Assembly (NCBI RefSeq): GCF_000196875.2
Contig: NC_014532.2
Coordinates: 3,658,001 to 3,722,000, forward strand
Source: Halomonas elongata DSM 2581
GTDB taxonomy: Bacteria; Pseudomonadota; Gammaproteobacteria; Pseudomonadales; Halomonadaceae
Reading direction: 5' to 3'
DNA: 64,000 bases
In this document: positions 28,213-44,047 of the stretch, in pieces
Layout: each line of letters begins with the position of its first letter
Position numbering within the stretch: position 1 is the stretch's first letter
Program-made: the position numbers and the translations under genes
The notes under the pieces: generated by a model
What the model saw: only the letters and a program-made list of their open reading frames with translations
What the model was told of the DNA's origin: nothing
Databases searched by the model: none

Positions 28213-30756
28213 TTAGAGCGTCCGCTCGACCTTGACCTGATCGAAGACCTCGATCTTGTCGCCGACCTGGACGTCGTTGTAGTTCTTCACGCCGATACCG
28301 CATTCCATGCCGTTGCGAACTTCGTTGACATCGTCCTTGTAGCGGCGCAGGGATTCGAGCTCGCCTTCGTAGATCACAACGTTCTCGCGCAGCACGCGAA
28401 TCTTCTTGTGGCGATGAACGGTTCCCTCGACCACCATGCAGCCGGCCACGGCCCCGATCTTGGGTGCACGGAAGACGTCGCGGACCTCGGCCACACCGAC
28501 GATCTCTTCCTTCCACTCCGGCTCGAGCATGCCGCTCATGGCCTGCTTGACCTCGTCGATCAGCTGGTAGATGACGCTGTAGTAGCGCAATTCCAGCCCT
28601 TCACGCTCGATGATCTCGCGGGCAGCGGCATCGGCACGCACGTTGAAGCCGATCACGATGGCCTCGGAAGCCAGCGCCAGGTTGGCGTCGGTACCGGTGA
28701 TACCGCCCACGCCGGACGACACCACGGAAACCTGCACCTCGTCGGTGGACAGCTCTTCGAGCGCGCCCTTGATGGCTTCCAGGGAGCCCTGCACATCGGC
28801 CTTGAGCACGATGTTGAGCTTGGCAGCTTCTTCCTGGCCCATCTGGCTGAACATGTTCTCCAGCTTGGCCTTCTGCTGACGGGCCAGGCGCACCTCGCGG
28901 TACTTGCCCTGGCGGAAGTTGGCGACTTCGCGCGCCTTCTTCTCGTCGTCGAGCACCATGAAGTCGTCACCAGCTTCCGGCGTGCCATCCAGGCCCTGGA
29001 TCTCGACCGGCATGGCCGGACCAGCCTCGTCGACCTGCTTGCCGAGCTCGTTGGTCAGGGCGCGCACGCGGCCATAGTGCAAGCCGGCAAGCACGATATC
29101 GCCCTTCTTCAGGGTGCCGTTCTGGACCAGCACCGTGGCTACCGGGCCACGGCCCTTGTCGAGCCGGGATTCGACCACCACGCCCTTGCCGGGCGCCTCG
29201 GGTACGGCCTTGAGTTCGAGCACTTCGGAAACCAGCTGGATCGACTCCAGCAGATCCTCGATACCGTCGCCGGAGTGGGCGGACACGTGCACGAACTGGG
29301 TGTCGCCGCCCCATTCCTCGGAGATCACGCCGTGCTGCGACAGCTCGTTCTTGACGCGATCCGGATCGGCGTTCGGCTTGTCCATCTTGTTGACCGCGAC
29401 CACCATCGGTACGCCTGCGGCCTTGGAGTGCTCGACCGCCTCGATGGTCTGGGGCATGACGCCGTCATCGGCGGCCACCACCAGCACCACCACGTCAGTG
29501 GCCTTGGCACCACGAGCACGCATGGCGGTGAACGCCGCGTGGCCAGGCGTGTCGAGGAAGGTCACGCCACCGTGGTCGTCCTCGACATGATAGGCACCGA
29601 TGTGCTGGGTGATGCCGCCGGCTTCGCCGGTCGCCACCTTGGCACGACGGATGTAGTCGAGCAGCGAGGTCTTGCCGTGGTCGACGTGACCCATGACCGT
29701 GACGACGGGCGAGCGCGTGATCTCGTCACCCTCGTAGGAAATGCCCTCGAGGACCTCGGTTTCCAGCGCATCGTCCTTGACCAGCTTGGGCTTGTGGCCC
29801 ATTTCCTCGACCACGATGGCCGCGGTGTCCTGGTCAATGGTCTGGTTGATGGTCACCGCCGCGCCCATGGTGAACATGGCCTTGATGACTTCGTTGGCCT
29901 TGATCGACATCTTGTCGGCCAGGTCGGCCACGCTGATGGACTCCGGAATGGAGACCTCACGGACGATCGGCTGGGTCGGCTTCTGGAAGCCATGCTTGCC
30001 ACCGCCCTGGCTACCGCCGCGACGGTTGCCGCGACGTTCGGCGCGCTTGGCCTTGCGGCCACCACGACGACGCTCCTCGCGATCGCCGCGATCCTCTTCG
30101 CGATCGCCACGGCCTTTTTTGCCCGCCTTGCCGCTGGCCTTCTTGACCGCGGCGCGACGCCCTTCGGTACGTCCTTCCTTGGGCGGTGCAGGCGCTTCCT
30201 CGGGCGCGGGGCCGGAGGTGTCGAGCTCGGGCACCGGAATCTCGGGCTCCGGATCGACCGGCGCTGCCTGTTCGGCCTGGGCCTGCTCCGCCTGGGCCTT
30301 CTCGGCCTCGGCCTGCTCGGCAGCCTGGCGCTCGGCTTCCTCGGCACGACGCTTGGCGTCCTCGGCCTCCTGAGCCGCGCGCTTGGCCTCGGCTTCGGCC
30401 ATGTCCCCCACCAGCTGGCGCGGACCATGATCCTCGACCTTGGACTCCTCGGCCGGCTCTTCCTCGCGCTTCACGTAGGTACGCTTCTTGCGAACCTGCA
30501 CCTCGATGCTCTTGCCGCGCTCGCCGGTATTGATACGGCTGCGGGTCTTACGGGTCAGGGTGATGCGGTTCTTCGCCCCCGAGCCACTGCCGCCGTGGCT
30601 CTTGGTGAGGTAATCGAGCAGCTTGCGCTTGTCCTCTTCGGACACGGCGTCGCCCTCGGACTTGTGCTCGAGTCCGGCTTCTTTCATCTGCTCCAGCAGA
30701 CGGGGCACTTCACGCCCCACCTTTGCTGCAAAATCCTTAACGGTCATTTCTGACAT
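28213..30756 (-). CDS. infB: translation initiation factor IF-2
   Basis: GTPase that brings fMet-tRNA to the 30S subunit; 847 residues. An N-terminal IF2_N domain ([21 protein letters not shown]) is followed by a long charged linker rich in Glu, Ala and Arg (about 100-260). The G domain has [14 protein letters not shown] and NKMDKP; beta-barrel domains and the C-terminal fMet-tRNA domain ([21 protein letters not shown]) follow. The first ATG (30756) has GGAGGG five bases upstream; a second start at 30747 is also possible. Confidence 0.97.
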   Translation of the reverse strand: MSEMTVKDFAAKVGREVPRLLEQMKEAGLEHKSEGDAVSEEDKRKLLDYLTKSHGGSGSGAKNRITLTRKTRSRINTGERGKSIEVQVRKKRTYVKREEEPAEESKVEDHGPRQLVGDMAEAEAKRAAQEAEDAKRRAEEAERQAAEQAEAEKAQAEQAQAEQAAPVDPEPEIPVPELDTSGPAPEEAPAPPKEGRTEGRRAAVKKASGKAGKKGRGDREEDRGDREERRRGGRKAKRAERRGNRRGGSQGGGKHGFQKPTQPIVREVSIPESISVADLADKMSIKANEVIKAMFTMGAAVTINQTIDQDTAAIVVEEMGHKPKLVKDDALETEVLEGISYEGDEITRSPVVTVMGHVDHGKTSLLDYIRRAKVATGEAGGITQHIGAYHVEDDHGGVTFLDTPGHAAFTAMRARGAKATDVVVLVVAADDGVMPQTIEAVEHSKAAGVPMVVAVNKMDKPNADPDRVKNELSQHGVISEEWGGDTQFVHVSAHSGDGIEDLLESIQLVSEVLELKAVPEAPGKGVVVESRLDKGRGPVATVLVQNGTLKKGDIVLAGLHYGRVRALTNELGKQVDEAGPAMPVEIQGLDGTPEAGDDFMVLDDEKKAREVANFRQGKYREVRLARQQKAKLENMFSQMGQEEAAKLNIVLKADVQGSLEAIKGALEELSTDEVQVSVVSSGVGGITGTDANLALASEAIVIGFNVRADAAAREIIEREGLELRYYSVIYQLIDEVKQAMSGMLEPEWKEEIVGVAEVRDVFRAPKIGAVAGCMVVEGTVHRHKKIRVLRENVVIYEGELESLRRYKDDVNEVRNGMECGIGVKNYNDVQVGDKIEVFDQVKVERTL

Positions 30757-30784
30757 TACGACCCTCCTCAGCCCGTGACCCGTG

Positions 30785-32278
30785 TTACTGTTCGCTCTCG
30801 AACCATGGCGCGCGGGCGGTCATGATCAGTGACGCGGCGCGCTCGTCGTCCAGTTCCTCGATGTCGGTCAGATCATCGACGGACTGTTCGGCGAGATCCT
30901 CCATGGTGACGATGCCCCGACTGGCCAGGATGAAGGCCAGATGACGCTCCATGCCGTCCATCGCTAGCAGGTCGTCGGCCGGCTGGGCGCCATCGAGCTC
31001 TTCCTCGGAGGCGATGGCCAGGTTCAACAACTCGTCCTTGGCGCGAGCGCGCAGCTCCTCGATGAGCTCTTCGTCGAGCTCCTCGATCTCCAACATTTCC
31101 TCCACCGGGACGTAGGCGACTTCCTCGAGGGATGTGAAGCCCTCTTCGACCAACAGACGTGCCACGTCGTCGTCGACGTCCAGGTGCTGAATGAAGTGCT
31201 CGACCAGGCTATCGATCTCCTGGTCGCGCTTGGTTTCCGCCTCGGCCTCGGTCATGACGTTCAGACGCCAGCCGGTGAGCTCGGAGGCCAAGCGTACGTT
31301 CTGACCGCTGCGGCCGATGGCCTGGGCCAGATTGTCCTCGCCGACGGCCACGTCCATCGCGTGGGCGTCTTCGTCGACGAGGATGGAAGCGACATCAGCC
31401 GGCGCCATGGCGTTGATCACCAACTGGGCCGGATTGTCGTCCCACAGCACGATATCCACCCGCTCATTCTGCAGCTCGGTGGAAACGGCCTGGACCCGCG
31501 AGCCACGCATGCCGACGCAGGCGCCCACCGGATCGATACGACGGTCATTGGTCTTGACCGCAATCTTGGCGCGCGAACCGGGATCCCGGGCCGCACCCTT
31601 GATTTCGATGAGCTGCTCGGCGATCTCGGGCACCTCGATCTTGAACAGCTCGATGATCAGCTCCGGACAGGTCCGGGACAGAATCAATTGAGCGCCACGC
31701 GCCTCGGGATCGACCTTGGTCAGCAGGGCGCGCACCCGCTCGTTCATGCGGTAGCGCTCGCCGGGAATCATCTCGCTGCGCGGCAGAAACGCCTCGGCGT
31801 TGTCGCCCAGGTCGATGATCAGGCCATCACGTGTCGTCTTCTTGACAATGCCGGCCACCAGCTCGCCCTCGCGCTCGGCATAGAGGCTCACGACCTCGGC
31901 GCGCTCGGCCTCGCGCACTTTCTGCACGATGACCTGCTTGGCGGTCTGGGCCGCGATCCGACCGAAGACGGCGTTCTCGATTCGCTCCTCGACCACATCA
32001 CCCAGGCCCAGCGGCGGATCGCGACGCTCGGCGAAAGAGAGCTTGATCTGGGCGTCCGGTCCATCGAAGTCGTCGTCCTCGACCACCTCCCAACGCCGGA
32101 AGGTCTCGTAGTCGCCGGTGTTGCGGTCGATATGTACGCGCACACTGGCTTCCTCGTCCTCGAAACGCTTGCGAGACGCGCTGGCCAGCGCCGCCTCGAC
32201 GGCCTCGAAGATCACCTCGCGGGGGACCCCCTTCTCGTTGGAGATCGCATCGACGACCGCCAGAATCTCTTTACTCAT
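30785..32278 (-). CDS. nusA: transcription termination/antitermination protein NusA
   Basis: RNA polymerase pausing and antitermination factor, 497 residues. N-terminal polymerase-binding domain, S1 domain ([28 protein letters not shown]), two KH domains ([49 protein letters not shown]) and two acidic C-terminal repeats with helix-hairpin-helix character. Operon order rimP-nusA-infB-rbfA-truB. It would also bind the rRNA leader at the left end of the window through its boxA complex. Confidence 0.96.
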   Translation of the reverse strand: MSKEILAVVDAISNEKGVPREVIFEAVEAALASASRKRFEDEEASVRVHIDRNTGDYETFRRWEVVEDDDFDGPDAQIKLSFAERRDPPLGLGDVVEERIENAVFGRIAAQTAKQVIVQKVREAERAEVVSLYAEREGELVAGIVKKTTRDGLIIDLGDNAEAFLPRSEMIPGERYRMNERVRALLTKVDPEARGAQLILSRTCPELIIELFKIEVPEIAEQLIEIKGAARDPGSRAKIAVKTNDRRIDPVGACVGMRGSRVQAVSTELQNERVDIVLWDDNPAQLVINAMAPADVASILVDEDAHAMDVAVGEDNLAQAIGRSGQNVRLASELTGWRLNVMTEAEAETKRDQEIDSLVEHFIQHLDVDDDVARLLVEEGFTSLEEVAYVPVEEMLEIEELDEELIEELRARAKDELLNLAIASEEELDGAQPADDLLAMDGMERHLAFILASRGIVTMEDLAEQSVDDLTDIEELDDERAASLIMTARAPWFESEQ

Positions 32279-32318
32279 GACTTAGCCTCGCCAGAAAACC
32301 CGTCCTGTTGCACCGACA

Positions 32319-32780
32319 TCACGCATCGAACCGGGGAACGATACGCGCTTGATCGATGCTCTCGATGGGAAAGCAATATTCCTCGCCGTCGAGCTGCAAC
32401 AGCACCTCGTCGCCTTCAATACCGGCCAGCAACCCCTGGAACTTGCGGCGCCCGTCGAACGGCGCACGCAGCTTCACAGCCACCGTATGGCCCGCATAAC
32501 GCTCGAACTGCTCGAGAGTGAACAACGGCCGATCCATCCCGGGCGACGACACCTCAAGCCGATACTCTCCGGCAATGGGGTCCTCGACATCCAGGACAGC
32601 GCTGACCTGACGGCTGACATCGGCGCAATCATCCACGCCCACGCCCTGCTCATGATCGATGAAGATCACCAGGCGCGAGTGCTTGCCCTGAGACAGATAG
32701 TCGATACCCCAGAGCTCGAAGCCCATGGCTGTCACCACTGGCTCGATCAGCGCGTTCAGCGCGGTATCCTTGGTTGCCAT
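32319..32780 (-). CDS. rimP: ribosome maturation factor RimP
   Basis: Assists 30S assembly; 153 residues, typical. Family segments are [43 protein letters not shown] and [19 protein letters not shown] precedes the start. First gene of the nusA-infB operon; its promoter should lie in 32781-32900, where no clear hexamers were found. Confidence 0.95.
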   Translation of the reverse strand: MATKDTALNALIEPVVTAMGFELWGIDYLSQGKHSRLVIFIDHEQGVGVDDCADVSRQVSAVLDVEDPIAGEYRLEVSSPGMDRPLFTLEQFERYAGHTVAVKLRAPFDGRRKFQGLLAGIEGDEVLLQLDGEEYCFPIESIDQARIVPRFDA

Positions 32781-32904
32781 GGAAGAAAGCTCCTACAGCC
32801 GTTGCATCAGGCACCTGGCCAGGAGTGAACAGGAAAGTCAGGTGGCTGATTGGCGTTGCCTCGAGACAGCCGGCCGGTCTCGACCGACGGGCTGGCCGCT
32901 AACA

Positions 32905-32932
32905 AAAAGCCCCTTCGCAGGAAGGGGCTTTT
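32905..32932 (-). terminator. terminator of the tRNA-Leu/tRNA-fMet transcript
   Basis: Perfect 12-bp stem AAAAGCCCCTTC (32905-32916) / GAAGGGGCTTTT (32921-32932) with a GCAG loop. On the minus strand TTTTTGTT follows. It separates the tRNA genes from rimP. Confidence 0.9.
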
Positions 32933-33001
32933 ACAAGAAACCTGTATACCACTTCGGCTCTTTGGCATGCCCCTAACATCGCTGCATGCCTGCCAGGAAG
33001 A

Positions 33002-33078
<77 letters not shown>

Positions 33079-33201
33079 TCAATCTAGGTCGGTGATTGTA
33101 TGCTTGAACCCTATCGGCGTCAAGCCACAATGGCACCGCTCCGCCAATCCTGCTACTGAGGCCGACACCTTGGCGAGGCGTCTCACCGTGTCGGTTTCAG
33201 A

Positions 33202-33288
33202 TGGTGCCGAAGGCGGGACTTGAACCCGCACGACCGTAAGGTCACTACCCCCTCAAGATAGCGTGTCTACCAATTCCACCACTTCGGC
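33202..33288 (-). tRNA. tRNA-Leu (GAG)
   Basis: An 87-base class II tRNA with encoded CCA. It begins GCCGAAGTGGTGGAATTGG, with the anticodon loop TTGAGGG (anticodon GAG, codons CUC/CUU). The long variable arm is TGACCTTACGGTCG, the T-arm GGGTTCAAGTCCC. It is co-oriented with secG upstream and tRNA-fMet downstream. Confidence 0.95.
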
Positions 33289-33316
33289 ATCAGGGGACGG
33301 CTGGAATAACGAGGGC

Positions 33317-33679
33317 TCAGTTGCCGCCCTCCTCCAGCACTGGCGCTGCATTATCCGCACCATTGCCCTTGTCGTCAAGGGTTGGCTCGGCACTTTGTTG
33401 CTCGACCACTTCGGCATCGGGAATTCCGACCTCTTCCGGCGCCTCACCCGCCTGGGATGCGAAGTACGCCAGGGTCAGGGAGGTGGCGAAAAAGGCCGCT
33501 GCCAGCACGGCGGTCGCGCGTGACAGGAAGCTGCCGCTGCCGCGGGAACCGAACACGGTCTGGGAGGCACCGCCACCGAAGGAGGCACCGGCATCGGCGC
33601 CCTTGCCCTGCTGCAGCAGGATCAAGGCGACCAGGGCGATGGCTATCGCCACATGGATCATGAGAATGGCAACTTGCAT
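33317..33679 (-). CDS. secG: protein-export membrane protein SecG
   Basis: Accessory subunit of the SecYEG translocon, 120 residues. Two membrane segments (about 3-22 and 52-75) flank the conserved loop QQGKGADAGASFGGGASQTVFGSRGSGSFLSR. The acidic, Gln-rich C-terminal tail is variable in the family. It follows tpiA by 4 bases, and tRNA-Leu lies right behind it. Confidence 0.95.
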   Translation of the reverse strand: MQVAILMIHVAIAIALVALILLQQGKGADAGASFGGGASQTVFGSRGSGSFLSRATAVLAAAFFATSLTLAYFASQAGEAPEEVGIPDAEVVEQQSAEPTLDDKGNGADNAAPVLEEGGN

Positions 33680-33683
33680 GGAT

Positions 33684-34433
33684 TCAACCTGCTGACTGAC
33701 AAATGGCTAGGAAATCATCGATCTTGAGGGATGCGCCGCCCACCAGGCCGCCGTCGATATCCGGCTGGGCCAACAGATCGGCGGCATTATCGGCTTTCAT
33801 GCTGCCGCCGTACAGCAACTGGGTCCCTTCCGCGAGACCATCGCCGTAGCGAGCAAGGCGACGACGGATCGCGGCGTGAATCGCCTGCGCCTGTTCGGGA
33901 GTCGCAGTACGACCGGTCCCGATGGCCCAGACCGGCTCGTAGGCGATGACCAGCCGGCTGCGCTGCCCGGCCTCCAGGCCGTCCAGAACCGCTTCCAGCT
34001 GACCGATCACCACGGCCTCGCCGCGATCGGCATCGCGCTCCTCGAGGGTCTCGCCCAGACACAGCACCGGCGTGAGCTCGCACTCCAGCGCGCGACGCAC
34101 GCGCGCCAACACCGCCGAGTCGTCTTCGCCGAACTGGGTACGGCGCTCGGAATGACCGACCAGCACCAGACTGGTGCCGACCTCGCGCAGCATCTCGCCA
34201 CTCACCTCGCCGGTGAAGGCGCCGGAAGGCTGGTCACTGAGCGTCTGCGCCCCGAGGGCCGCCCGAGAACCGGTCAAGGCACGCGAAGCGGCCTCCAGAT
34301 AGGGAAAGGGCACCATCAACGCGACCTCGAGACGCGACGGCAGCTCGGCATCGGCGAGCGCCCGGCCGAAGGACTCGATCAGGTCCAGGGAACCATTCAT
34401 CTTCCAGTTGCCGGCGATCAGCGGCGTAGGCAT
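33684..34433 (-). CDS. tpiA: triosephosphate isomerase
   Basis: Interconverts DHAP and glyceraldehyde 3-phosphate. TIM barrel of 249 residues. The active site has the Lys in AGNWKMNG, the His in GHSERR (about 95-100) and the Glu in AYEPVWAIGTGRTA (about 165-178); the phosphate loop LLYGGSMKADNA is present. It lies between glmM and secG as in Pseudomonas. Confidence 0.97.
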   Translation of the reverse strand: MPTPLIAGNWKMNGSLDLIESFGRALADAELPSRLEVALMVPFPYLEAASRALTGSRAALGAQTLSDQPSGAFTGEVSGEMLREVGTSLVLVGHSERRTQFGEDDSAVLARVRRALECELTPVLCLGETLEERDADRGEAVVIGQLEAVLDGLEAGQRSRLVIAYEPVWAIGTGRTATPEQAQAIHAAIRRRLARYGDGLAEGTQLLYGGSMKADNAADLLAQPDIDGGLVGGASLKIDDFLAICQSAG

Positions 34434-34481
34434 GAGACATCCTCTTTCAAGGTGGGCCGAAATGGTATAGGAGCGTCATTG

Positions 34482-35831
34482 TCAAGACAACATGCTCTCG
34501 ACATCGTCGGCCAGGCGACGCGCCAGAGACTGTACATCCAGGTGGGGGCGACCCTCGACCATGACGCGAATCAGCGGCTCGGTCCCCGAGGGGCGGAGCA
34601 GCACACGCCCCTCATCCTTCAGCTCACCTTCCAGGGCCGCCACGGCCTCCCGCAGGGCCGCATCCTTCATCAACGATCGAGCATCGGTCCCCGGCGTTAG
34701 GCGTACATTGATCAACGCCTGAGGCGCCTTTTCCAGGCCCACCATCAGCTCGCTCAGGGCTCGTCCTTCGCGCGCCATCACCGACAGCACCTGCAAGGCC
34801 GACACAATACCGTCACCCGTGGTCTGTACATGTCCACAGACGATATGGCCCGAGGATTCGCCTCCCAGTTGCCAACCATTGGCGGCCAGCCGCTCCATGA
34901 CGTACCGATCGCCGACCTTGGCGCGCTCGAAGGGAATACCCAGCGCCTCCAGCGCCGCGGCCAGACCGAAGTTGCTCATCTGGGTACCGACGACACCACC
35001 TCCGAGCTCGCCTCGCGCGTGGCGGTCCCGGGCGATGATGTAGAGGATATCATCACCATCGACCTCACGGCCGTCGACATCCACCAGCAGGACGCGGTCG
35101 CCATCACCGTCGAAGGCCACGCCAAGATCGGCTCCCTCGCGGATGACTGCCGCCCGCAGCGCCGCCGGCTGGGTCGAGCCGACTTCATGATTGATATTGA
35201 GCCCGTCCGGACTGGCGCCGATCAGGCTGACATCGGCACCCAGTTCGCGAAACACACTGGGTGCGATGTGATAGGTGGCGCCATGGGCGCAGTCGACGAC
35301 CATCCGCAAGCCATGCAGATTGACCCGGTCGGGAATGGTCGACTTGCAGAACTCGATATAACGGCCGGCGGCATCGTCCACCCGCCGGGCCTTGCCCAGC
35401 TCATGCGGCGCCACCGTGGTCAAGGGCTCATCGAGCATTGCCTCGATGCGCTCCTCGACGGCATCGGGCAGCTTGACGCCCTCGGCGGAAAAGAACTTGA
35501 TGCCATTGTCGGCGAAGGCGTTATGGGACGCCGAGATGACGATGCCGGCATCGGCCCGAAAGGTTCGCGTCAGGTAGGCAATGCCCGGCGTCGGCATCGG
35601 GCCGAGCAGGATGACATCGACGCCGGCGGCGGATAGCCCAGCCTCCAGCGCCGACTCGAACATGTAGCCGGAAATCCGCGTATCCTTGCCGATCAGCACT
35701 TTCGCCTGCCCGGATTCACGTGCCAGCACCCGGCCGGTGGCCCACCCCAGCTTCAGCATGAAGTCGGCGGTAATCGGCGCCTCTCCGACAGTGCCGCGAA
35801 TGCCATCGGTGCCAAAATAGCGTCTAGTCAT
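34482..35831 (-). CDS. glmM: phosphoglucosamine mutase
   Basis: Converts glucosamine-6-phosphate to glucosamine-1-phosphate for UDP-GlcNAc. 449 residues. N-terminus [14 protein letters not shown], phosphoserine loop [17 protein letters not shown] (Ser about 101), metal loop DGDGDR and C-terminal phosphate loop [15 protein letters not shown]. The ATG at 35831 has GGAAGG 8 bases upstream; an in-frame GTG two codons earlier is too close to that site. It overlaps the folP stop by 8 bases. Confidence 0.96.
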   Translation of the reverse strand: MTRRYFGTDGIRGTVGEAPITADFMLKLGWATGRVLARESGQAKVLIGKDTRISGYMFESALEAGLSAAGVDVILLGPMPTPGIAYLTRTFRADAGIVISASHNAFADNGIKFFSAEGVKLPDAVEERIEAMLDEPLTTVAPHELGKARRVDDAAGRYIEFCKSTIPDRVNLHGLRMVVDCAHGATYHIAPSVFRELGADVSLIGASPDGLNINHEVGSTQPAALRAAVIREGADLGVAFDGDGDRVLLVDVDGREVDGDDILYIIARDRHARGELGGGVVGTQMSNFGLAAALEALGIPFERAKVGDRYVMERLAANGWQLGGESSGHIVCGHVQTTGDGIVSALQVLSVMAREGRALSELMVGLEKAPQALINVRLTPGTDARSLMKDAALREAVAALEGELKDEGRVLLRPSGTEPLIRVMVEGRPHLDVQSLARRLADDVESMLS

Positions 35832-36687
35832 TGTCACAACCTTCCTTGAGCACGGCCCAGGCCATGTTCACCGCGTCCACGTGGGGCCCCACATCATGCA
35901 CGCGAAGGATACGCGCGCCTCGCTCCACGGCCAGGGCGGACAATGCCAGCCCACCGGCGAGACGTTCTTCCACCGGCCGCTCGAGCACCTTGCCGATCAT
36001 GCTCTTGCGAGACATGCCCACCAGGATGGGCAACTCCAGCGAGGTCAGGCGATCCATGTATTTGAGGAGACGTAGATTGTGCTCGACGGTCTTGGCGAAG
36101 CCAAATCCGGGATCGATCAACAACCGCTCGCGGCGCAGCCCCGAAGCCTCGCAGGCTGCCACTCGTTCTTCGAGGAACTCGGCCACGGCCTCTTCCACGG
36201 GTCGATCATAGTGCGGTGCGTCCTGCATGTCGCCCGGCTCGCCGAGCATGTGCATCAGACACACCGGCAGCCCGGTGGAAGCTGCGGCCCGCACCGCCCC
36301 GTCACGGCGCAGATTGCGGACATCATTGAGCATGCCGGCCCCGGCATTGGCGGCTTCGCGCATCACCTCCGGGGTACTGGTATCCACCGACACCAAAGCA
36401 TCGAGCTCATGGACCAGCGTTTCCACCACCGGCAGCACGCGATCCAGCTCCTGCTGAGTCGATACCTCGGCCGCCCCGGGGCGCGTCGACTCCCCGCCCA
36501 CATCGATGATCGCCGCTCCCTCGGCGAGCATCTGCTCGGCGCGCCTCAAGGCATCATCCAGGGCGACATGGTGTCCGCCATCGGAAAAGGAGTCGGGCGT
36601 GACGTTGAGAATCCCCATCACATGGGGGAAGGAAAGATCGAGCCGGTGACGGCCGCACTGCAGGGGTTTCGAAGTCGTGGTCAGCAT
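35824..36687 (-). CDS. folP: dihydropteroate synthase
   Basis: Joins hydroxymethyldihydropterin pyrophosphate with p-aminobenzoate, the sulfonamide target. 287 residues. Signatures are [26 protein letters not shown] and [17 protein letters not shown]. Two ATGs are adjacent (36690 and 36687); 36687 places AGGA five bases upstream and is preferred. It lies downstream of ftsH and overlaps glmM, the ftsH-folP-glmM order of gammaproteobacteria. Confidence 0.95.
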   Translation of the reverse strand: MLTTTSKPLQCGRHRLDLSFPHVMGILNVTPDSFSDGGHHVALDDALRRAEQMLAEGAAIIDVGGESTRPGAAEVSTQQELDRVLPVVETLVHELDALVSVDTSTPEVMREAANAGAGMLNDVRNLRRDGAVRAAASTGLPVCLMHMLGEPGDMQDAPHYDRPVEEAVAEFLEERVAACEASGLRRERLLIDPGFGFAKTVEHNLRLLKYMDRLTSLELPILVGMSRKSMIGKVLERPVEERLAGGLALSALAVERGARILRVHDVGPHVDAVNMAWAVLKEGCDND

Positions 36688-36729
36688 CATCGTCCTGGAC
36701 AACATCGGGCCGGGGCCCTCTACGGCGAA

Positions 36730-36747
36730 GGCGCCCCGCAGGGCGCC
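36730..36747 (-). terminator. GC hairpin after ftsH
   Basis: GGCGCCC (36730-36736) pairs with GGGCGCC (36741-36747) around CGCA, between the ftsH stop and the folP start. There is no T-tract, so it may only pause or protect the transcript. Confidence 0.35.
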
Positions 36748-36776
36748 TCGAGATCAACGGGGACGGGCGCCGCCGG

Positions 36777-38759
<1,983 letters not shown>

Positions 38760-38978
38760 GGGACTACCCTCAATTGCAAGAATCCGTCGGCCGAATGCGT
38801 CTAGTGCTTCGACACTACATCAGGGACACATGTTCAGCCAGGATGCGGATCACGGTCCAATCCATTTGCTGTCCACTGTGGCATACTTGCGCCGCCCTGT
38901 CCGGCCATCGCACCGTTAGCTCCAGCCTATAGGACAGATTGTCACACCAAGCGGCCGAGCCATGCCTTCAAGACCGGC

Positions 38979-39656
38979 TCAGCCACGAAAACCTTCCGCC
39001 AGCAGATACACCTCGCGAGACCTGGCCCGCGACGCCTCCGGCTTGCGTGTCACCACCCGCTTGAAGCCGGCGCGCAGCTCCTTCAGGTAGGCATCGAACC
39101 CTTCGCCCTGGAACACCTTGGCCAGGAAGACACCACCGGGCGACAGGGTCTGGCGCGCCAGATCCAGAGCCAATTCCACCAGGTACATGGCCTGGGGCTG
39201 ATCGATGGCCGCCATACCACTCATATTGGGGGCCATGTCCGACATCACAAGGTCCACCGGGCGATCCCCGATCCGCGCCAGGATCTCCTCGAGCACGCTG
39301 TCCTCGGTGAAATCCCCCTGCACGAAGTCGACGCCGGCCAGGGCATCCATCTCGAGAATGTCGGAAGCGATCACTCGCCCCTCGTCGCCGACCTTCTCGG
39401 CGGCGACCTGGCTCCAGCCGCCGGGCGCGGCGCCGAGATCGATCACCGTCATGCCGGGGCGCAGCAGCCTGTCCTTCTCATCGAGGGCCAGCAGCTTGTA
39501 GCTGGCCCGGCTGCGATAGCCGTCCTGCCAGCTCTGCTGGACATAACGATCATCGAAGTGCTCCTTCATCCAGCCAGTGCGGGGCTTTTTGCCACCACGC
39601 CGAGCGGCGCCTTTGGCACGAGCGTCTTTCGGGCGAGAGTCATGGGAAGATGCCAC
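38979..39656 (-). CDS. rlmE: 23S rRNA (uridine-2'-O-) methyltransferase RlmE
   Basis: FtsJ/RrmJ: methylates U2552 in the A-loop of 23S rRNA after heat shock. 225 residues. The SAM motif is [15 protein letters not shown]; the acidic catalytic segment is [11 protein letters not shown], with a Lys in [17 protein letters not shown] start at 39656 is chosen, with AGGTG five bases upstream; it gives a charged N-terminus before [14 protein letters not shown]. Divergent from yhbY and upstream of ftsH, as in many proteobacteria. Confidence 0.94.
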   Translation of the reverse strand: MASSHDSRPKDARAKGAARRGGKKPRTGWMKEHFDDRYVQQSWQDGYRSRASYKLLALDEKDRLLRPGMTVIDLGAAPGGWSQVAAEKVGDEGRVIASDILEMDALAGVDFVQGDFTEDSVLEEILARIGDRPVDLVMSDMAPNMSGMAAIDQPQAMYLVELALDLARQTLSPGGVFLAKVFQGEGFDAYLKELRAGFKRVVTRKPEASRARSREVYLLAEGFRG

Positions 39657-39836
39657 GGCATCACCTGTAGAATGAACTGGATGTCGGGCGGTCGAGCGAA
39701 TTCCGGGATGACCTGGGACGAGGTGCTGACCTGCGGGCCCGGCGGTTCGAGACGATAACGGAACGCGGCGGTTTCGCCGCGACGCGATACGCCGTACCAT
39801 ACGCGCAGCGCGCCAACCGGGAAGAATCAAGATACC

Positions 39837-40163
39837 ATGAGCTTGTCACAGGCACAAAAGAAAGCATTCCGCAGCATCGGCCACTACCTCGACCCCGTGG
39901 TCACGGTGTCGGAGAACGGGATATCCGAAGGAGTGGTCGCCGAGCTGGACCGCGCCCTCACCGACCACGAGCTGATCAAGGTCAAGCTGGCCCTGCCCGA
40001 GCGCGACGACCGCACCGCCATGATCGAAGAACTGCTCGAGGCCAGCGGCGCCGAACTGATCCAGAAGATCGGCAAGGTCGCCCTGTTCTATCGCCACAAC
40101 CCCAAGGTCAACCCGAAGCTCTCCAACATCAAGCGCTTCGAGGAGCACCACGGGCGGCGCTGA
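39837..40163 (+). CDS. yhbY: YhbY family ribosome-associated RNA-binding protein
   Basis: CRM-domain protein of 108 residues that associates with pre-50S particles. Signatures are [38 protein letters not shown] and the GxxG-type region [22 protein letters not shown]. Monocistronic by context: divergent from rlmE and convergent with greA across a bidirectional terminator. Confidence 0.94.
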   Translation: MSLSQAQKKAFRSIGHYLDPVVTVSENGISEGVVAELDRALTDHELIKVKLALPERDDRTAMIEELLEASGAELIQKIGKVALFYRHNPKVNPKLSNIKRFEEHHGRR

Positions 40164-40180
40164 CCACCGCGCTTCGCGCG

Positions 40181-40276
40181 AGCTGTAAACCGTAAGCTGA
40201 GAGTCAAACCCAAAACACCCCCAGGGCAGCGCCCTGGGGGTGTTTTCTTACAGCTTGAAGCTCATGGCTTACAGCT
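40181..40276. repeat. AGCTGTAA-type inverted repeats flanking a terminator
   Basis: AGCTGTAAACCGTAAGCT (40181-40198) and AGCTCATGGCTTACAGCT (40259-40276) are inverted copies, matching at 15 of 18 positions when one is reversed. They frame the terminator hairpin symmetrically. The layout suggests a mobile or repeated terminator-carrying element; other copies cannot be searched for here. Confidence 0.5.
40212..40246. terminator. bidirectional terminator between yhbY and greA
   Basis: Perfect 16-bp stem AAAACACCCCCAGGGC (40212-40227) / GCCCTGGGGGTGTTTT (40231-40246) with a 3-nt loop. Terminal A/T runs give a U-tract on either strand, so it can stop both yhbY and greA transcripts. Confidence 0.92.
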
Positions 40277-40286
40277 GCCCGAAGGG

Positions 40287-40759
40287 TCAGAGATGCTCGA
40301 CACTCGAGATTTCGTACTCGACATCGCCGCCGGGCGTGCGCACCAGCACCGTCTCGCCTTCTTCCTTGCCGATCAGGGCGCGGGCGATGGGAGAGGTCAC
40401 GGAGATCAGGCCGACCTTGATGTCAGCCTCATCCTCGCCGACGATGCGGTAGGTCACTTCCTCGTCGTTATCCAGGTTGATCAGCCCCACGGTCACCCCG
40501 AAGATCACCTTGCCGGTCTTGGGGAGCTTGGTGACATCGATGACCTGCGCATTGGAGAGCTTGCCCTCGATCTCCTGAATCCGACCTTCGATGAACCCCT
40601 GTTGCTCGCGAGCGGCATGATACTCGGCGTTCTCCTTGAGATCGCCATGTTCGCGCGCCTCGGCGATGGCGGCGATGACATTGGGCCGCGCCTCGCTCTT
40701 GAGGTGTTCGAGCTCATCGCGAAGACGCTGCTCGCCGACGACGGTCATCGGAACCTTGT

Positions 40760-40763
<4 letters not shown>
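40287..40763 (-). CDS. greA: transcription elongation factor GreA
   Basis: Rescues backtracked RNA polymerase by stimulating transcript cleavage. 158 residues. N-terminal coiled coil with the acidic tip ([23 protein letters not shown]) and C-terminal FKBP-like domain ([30 protein letters not shown]). It shares 4 bases (ATGA) with the end of carB, as in other gammaproteobacteria. Confidence 0.96.
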
Positions 40764-43990
<3,227 letters not shown>

Positions 43991-44047
43991 GGTGCTTCCC
44001 GCAAGAATAGTGGCAGACGAGGGGCGACGATCGATCGGATACGGGCG

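Noticed and set aside
27469-30753. A 1094-codon open frame opposite truB, rbfA and infB.
   Set aside because: Its composition (His/Leu/Val/Gly-rich) is the antisense image of GC-rich coding sequence; the minus-strand genes there are certain.
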